This document shows, piece by piece, positions 61,213 to 64,000 of a stretch of 64,000 nt of DNA. Under the pieces are notes generated by a model. That model had not been told where the DNA came from and ran no database searches. It was given only the letters and a program-made list of their open reading frames with translations. The translations under genes and the position numbers were made by a program. Source of the stretch: Geoalkalibacter subterraneus (GTDB lineage Bacteria; Desulfobacterota; Desulfuromonadia; Desulfuromonadales; Geoalkalibacteraceae); assembly GCF_000827125.1 (NCBI RefSeq), contig NZ_CP010311.1, positions 1,922,001-1,986,000 of the forward strand, read 5' to 3'. Position 1 is the stretch's first letter; each line of letters begins with the position of its first letter.

Positions 61213-63366
61213 CTATCCGATACTGGCCAGTTCGAGGCGGCTGCCCCAGCGATCAAGGAGGGCCTGACGGGTGTCGGCGTATTTGGGATGGGAATCGAAA
61301 TCGGGATCTGCGGCTAAGGCAAAAGCTTCCTGGCGGGCCTGCTCCAGAATGCGGCCGTCTCTCAAAAGATTTGCGACGCGGAAATCCGGCAGGCCTGCCT
61401 GGCGTGTTCCGAGAAATTCTCCCGGTCCGCGAATTTCCAGATCCGCTTCGGCGATTCTGAACCCATCGGTGGTCTCCGACATGACCTTAAGACGCCTGGC
61501 ACCATCCTCGCTGCAATTCTTTGAGCGAACCAGCAGACAGTAACTCTGAGCGCTGCCGCGTCCGACCCGACCCCGAAGCTGATGCAGCTGAGCCAGCCCG
61601 AATCGTTCGGCATGTTCGACCATCATAACTGTTGCGTTCGACACGTCGACCCCAACCTCGATGACGGTCGTGGAAACCAGCGCGTGGATTTCGCCCGCCT
61701 TGAAGGCTGTCATCACGCCTTCTTTTTCCGCAGGCTTCATGCGTCCATGCAATAAACCGACACGGAGCCCGTGAAAAACCTCTTCTGCCAGTTGCTCTGC
61801 GGCCTGGGTTGCGGCCAACAGGTCACTTTTTTCGGATTCTTCCACCAATGGAAAGACAATATAGGCCTGCCTGCCCTCTTCTATCTGTTTTCTAATGAAG
61901 ATATAGGCATCTTTTCGCTGCGATTCAGAGACAACGCGTGTTTTGACGGGAGACCGGCCGGGTGGCATCTGGTCGATAACTGAAACGGAAAGGTCGCCGT
62001 AGAGGGTCAGAGACAGGGTTCGTGGGATTGGCGTAGCGGTCATGACGAGGATGTCGGGGTTATCCCCTTTATGGCGCAAAACGCCCCTCTGAACGACCCC
62101 GAAGCGGTGTTGTTCATCAATAATGCCGAGACCGAGGCGCTTGAAATCCACACCTTCCTGAAGCACGGCATGAGTACCGACCACCAGATGGGCCCGCCCT
62201 TCCCTGATTTCTTCGTAAACGGCCTGTTTTTCCTTTGCCGACAGCGAACCGGACAGCAGAACCGCTTTCAGACCGAGTTTGTCGAGCCATTGATGAAACT
62301 GAATGTAATGCTGCTCAGCCAGGATTTCGGTAGGCGCTATCAGCGCAACCTGGGTATCGTTTTCAATGGCGACCAGTGCGGCCATGAGCGCAACGATGGT
62401 CTTTCCGCAGCCGACATCCCCCTGTACGAGGCGGTGCATGGGGTGGATCGCCATCATGTCGTGTTTGATCTCGCCCAGCACCCTGCGCTGGGCTTCCGTC
62501 AGTCGAAACGGCAGCATGGCGGCCAGAGGCTTGGTGTAGACGTGATTGACTTCAAATGCCATGCCGCGCTCGAGGATAATGCCGCGGCGCTTAAGCGCGA
62601 GTCCGAGTTCGAGAAAGAAAAATTCATCGAACACCAGGGAGGATCGAGCCTGCTGCGGGCCCCGTTCTTCATCGAAAGGTTCGTCTTCACCGACCTCAGG
62701 CCAATGGCATTCCCGCAGCGCGGTATCAAGGGGGAGCAGATTGTTTTTTTTGAGGATTTCAGGGGGGACAGGTGAAACAGCCAGTGGAGCGTAGGCGTCG
62801 ACCACCTGCTTGAAAATTTTTCGGGCAACTTTCTGCGAGAGCCCCTCGGTCAGGGGATAAACAGGCAGGACGCGACCAAAACTCAGCGGATCGGCAGCCA
62901 TCACCTCTTCAAGGCTTCGGCTGCCGAGAAGTTCGACGTCGGGATGATGAACCTCGCGTGCCGCACCGAACCGCTTGACTTCACCGGTAAAAACCGCCCG
63001 TGTTCCAACCGCAAACCTTTTGCTCAGCCAGGCTTTGTGGTAGCGGAACCATTTAAGGCTGACCTGCCCCGTCCCATCCCCGACTATGACTTCGAAGAGG
63101 CGTTTGCGGGCCCGGGGCGTCGTTGTTTCTCCGGCAGCGAGAACCTCACCAACAAAGACTTCGCGGTGCCCGTCGCGAAGCTGGGAGATACGACGTATCT
63201 GGCGACGGTCTTCATAGCGAAGCGGCAGGGTGTAAAGGACATCCTCGACCGTTGCAAGCCCGGCCTTCGCCAGGTTTTTCTCAAGTTTTGGCCCAACGCC
63301 CTTGATGCCGGCAAGTGAGGTTGCCAGCAATTCCCGGCTGCGGGCGTAGTTCGGTTTCGGGGGCAT
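61213..63366 (-). CDS. recG: ATP-dependent DNA helicase RecG
   Basis: A 717-residue branched-DNA translocase that rescues stalled forks and processes Holliday junctions. The N-terminal wedge and OB fold (GVGPKLEKNLAKAGLATVED; PLRYEDRRQIRRISQLRDGH) precede the motor: Walker A VQGDVGCGKTIVALMAAL, motif II IIDEQHRFGVVQRG, motif III MTATPIPRTLSLTLYGDLSV, motif VI QLHQLRGRVGRGSAQS. It starts at ATG 63366. It is the second plus-numbered neighbour of the island's right end but lies on the opposite strand; its 3' end is 115 bp from the permease fragment. The DUF1858 gene lies 23 bp upstream on the same strand. Confidence 0.96.
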   Translation of the reverse strand: MPPKPNYARSRELLATSLAGIKGVGPKLEKNLAKAGLATVEDVLYTLPLRYEDRRQIRRISQLRDGHREVFVGEVLAAGETTTPRARKRLFEVIVGDGTGQVSLKWFRYHKAWLSKRFAVGTRAVFTGEVKRFGAAREVHHPDVELLGSRSLEEVMAADPLSFGRVLPVYPLTEGLSQKVARKIFKQVVDAYAPLAVSPVPPEILKKNNLLPLDTALRECHWPEVGEDEPFDEERGPQQARSSLVFDEFFFLELGLALKRRGIILERGMAFEVNHVYTKPLAAMLPFRLTEAQRRVLGEIKHDMMAIHPMHRLVQGDVGCGKTIVALMAALVAIENDTQVALIAPTEILAEQHYIQFHQWLDKLGLKAVLLSGSLSAKEKQAVYEEIREGRAHLVVGTHAVLQEGVDFKRLGLGIIDEQHRFGVVQRGVLRHKGDNPDILVMTATPIPRTLSLTLYGDLSVSVIDQMPPGRSPVKTRVVSESQRKDAYIFIRKQIEEGRQAYIVFPLVEESEKSDLLAATQAAEQLAEEVFHGLRVGLLHGRMKPAEKEGVMTAFKAGEIHALVSTTVIEVGVDVSNATVMMVEHAERFGLAQLHQLRGRVGRGSAQSYCLLVRSKNCSEDGARRLKVMSETTDGFRIAEADLEIRGPGEFLGTRQAGLPDFRVANLLRDGRILEQARQEAFALAADPDFDSHPKYADTRQALLDRWGSRLELASIG

Positions 63367-63389
63367 CTGCCCTGCCCTTGATCAGAGGG

Positions 63390-63599
63390 TTATTTCTGGG
63401 GCTCGAAAATCGCGTTGAGGTCCCGCTGCAATTCCTTGATGTCCACGCCATGTGCCAGGGCCCCTTGTCGGAGACGTTCATGACGGGCGCCGCCGCAGCC
63501 GGCACAGCCCATGTTGTATCTGGCGAGAACCTTGGCCACGGCCGGGTCCATTTTAAGGATTTCCTGGAAGGTCATCTCTTCGTTGATTCTGGGTGACAT
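63390..63599 (-). CDS. DUF1858-family small protein
   Basis: A 69-residue protein with the DUF1858 pattern: MSPRINEEMTFQEILKMDPA, then KVLARYNMGCAGCGGARHER. The CAGCGG motif (Cys at about residues 32 and 35) suggests metal or [Fe-S]/redox ligation, as discussed for this family and related ScdA N-termini. It probably shares a transcript with recG; no promoter is obvious between it and greA's terminator, which lies upstream. Confidence 0.85.
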   Translation of the reverse strand: MSPRINEEMTFQEILKMDPAVAKVLARYNMGCAGCGGARHERLRQGALAHGVDIKELQRDLNAIFEPQK

Positions 63600-63650
63600 A
63601 TCTATGTGTTCCTCTGTAGATGTGAAACTGCTGCTCCTGATACCCTACGC

Positions 63651-63674
63651 AAAAAGGCCCGCAGAACGGGCCTT
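63651..63674 (-). terminator. Rho-independent terminator of greA
   Basis: AAGGCCCG (63654-63661) pairs with CGGGCCTT (63667-63674) around a 5-nt loop. On the minus strand a run of five T follows (63655-63651). It is 34 bp beyond the greA stop. Confidence 0.85.
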
Positions 63675-63707
63675 CGTATCGTATTTTATTCAGCCGGGAG
63701 ACGCAAC

Positions 63708-64000
63708 CTATTCATATTTGATATCGATGATTTCGTAGGTCTTAAGCCCCGAAGGAATCTTGATGGTGACTTCTTCATCGAGTCGGTGGCCGATAAGCGC
63801 CTTGGCCACGGGAGAATTGATCGAGATCTTGCCGAACTTCAGATCCGCTTCATCCTCGCCTACGATCATATAGGTGACTTCATTGCCGGAATCGACATCG
63901 AACAAGGTGACTTTTGCACCAAAAACCACTTTGTCGGTATCAAGCTCTGCGGGATCAATCACCTGGGCACGGGCCAGTTTATCGTTGATCTCCTGAATAC
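63708..64000 (-). CDS. greA: Transcription elongation factor GreA, C-terminal part
   Basis: The visible part (about 97 codons, running off the window end) covers the end of the N-terminal coiled coil (IQEINDKLARAQVIDPAELD) and the whole C-terminal FKBP-like domain (VFGAKVTLFDVDSGNEVTYM, KISINSPVAKALIGHRLDEE, ending IIDIKYE). GreA stimulates RNA cleavage in backtracked RNA polymerase. The acidic tip of the coiled coil is outside the window. No carAB gene, a common neighbour in related genomes, can be seen. Confidence 0.95.
   Translation of the reverse strand, partial: IQEINDKLARAQVIDPAELDTDKVVFGAKVTLFDVDSGNEVTYMIVGEDEADLKFGKISINSPVAKALIGHRLDEEVTIKIPSGLKTYEIIDIKYE

Overview
The window looks like chromosome of a mesophilic, metal-respiring type deltaproteobacterium (Desulfuromonadales/Geobacterales; inferred from gene content, no rRNA present). 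Supporting signs are the iorAB-paaK-ACT-paaK aromatic acid cluster, a CzcA/CusA-type efflux operon with a His-rich partner, a DUF1858 redox-type protein beside greA, many c-di-GMP and two-component signalling genes, moderately high GC and frequent ATGA/TGATG gene overlaps.

Layout. 1-4.4 kb: start of an AEC-type permease (minus), the dGTPase gene dgt, two gene remnants that collide at about position 1978 (a GAF sensor fragment and a 3'-truncated yhbY), and a GAF-GGDEF-EAL protein. 4.4-11.5 kb: alpha-glucan phosphorylase, an ExeA/GspB pair, a ChaN-like protein and a secreted M1 metallopeptidase. 11.8-18.8 kb: a Cu(I)/Ag(I) efflux operon (CusC-, CusB- and CusA-like plus a His-rich periplasmic protein) interrupted between cusB and cusA by two long palindromic repeat elements. 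18.9-24.4 kb: a second exporter, a TolC-like lipoprotein with a MacAB-like adaptor, ATPase and permease. 24.5-33.3 kb: holin-family membrane protein, M23 peptidase, a sensor kinase with an ATP-grasp-like partner, PepN, an internally deleted epimerase gene and a DUF2835 protein.

33.6-38 kb: biotin synthesis. bioB, bioD and bioA form a minus-strand operon. Its sigma70-type promoter overlaps a near-perfect BirA operator, and an alpha/beta hydrolase that could act as a BioH analogue lies convergent to it. A third copy of the palindromic element sits between bioD and bioA. 38-46.7 kb: two tandem XRE-cupin regulators, a TPR protein, an HU/IHF protein, a gamma carbonic anhydrase, an envelope operon (two OmpA-domain proteins, a cyclic-nucleotide-binding protein without an HTH, a lipoprotein) and a Na/Pi cotransporter. 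46.8-52.3 kb: indolepyruvate:ferredoxin oxidoreductase and two phenylacetate-CoA ligases flanking an ACT protein.

52.3-61.1 kb is an accessory island placed directly after tRNA-Pro(GGG). It holds an orphan HigA-like antitoxin, a gene remnant, and a type I restriction-modification operon (hsdR, small ORF, hsdM, RhuM-Fic/Doc fusion, hsdS). It ends in about 770 bp of mobile-element debris (paired 42-nt repeats, 24-nt periodic TGGGCCA motifs typical of IS21-like ends, a 15-nt tandem repeat, two gene fragments). Core genes resume with recG, a DUF1858 protein and greA (cut by the window end).
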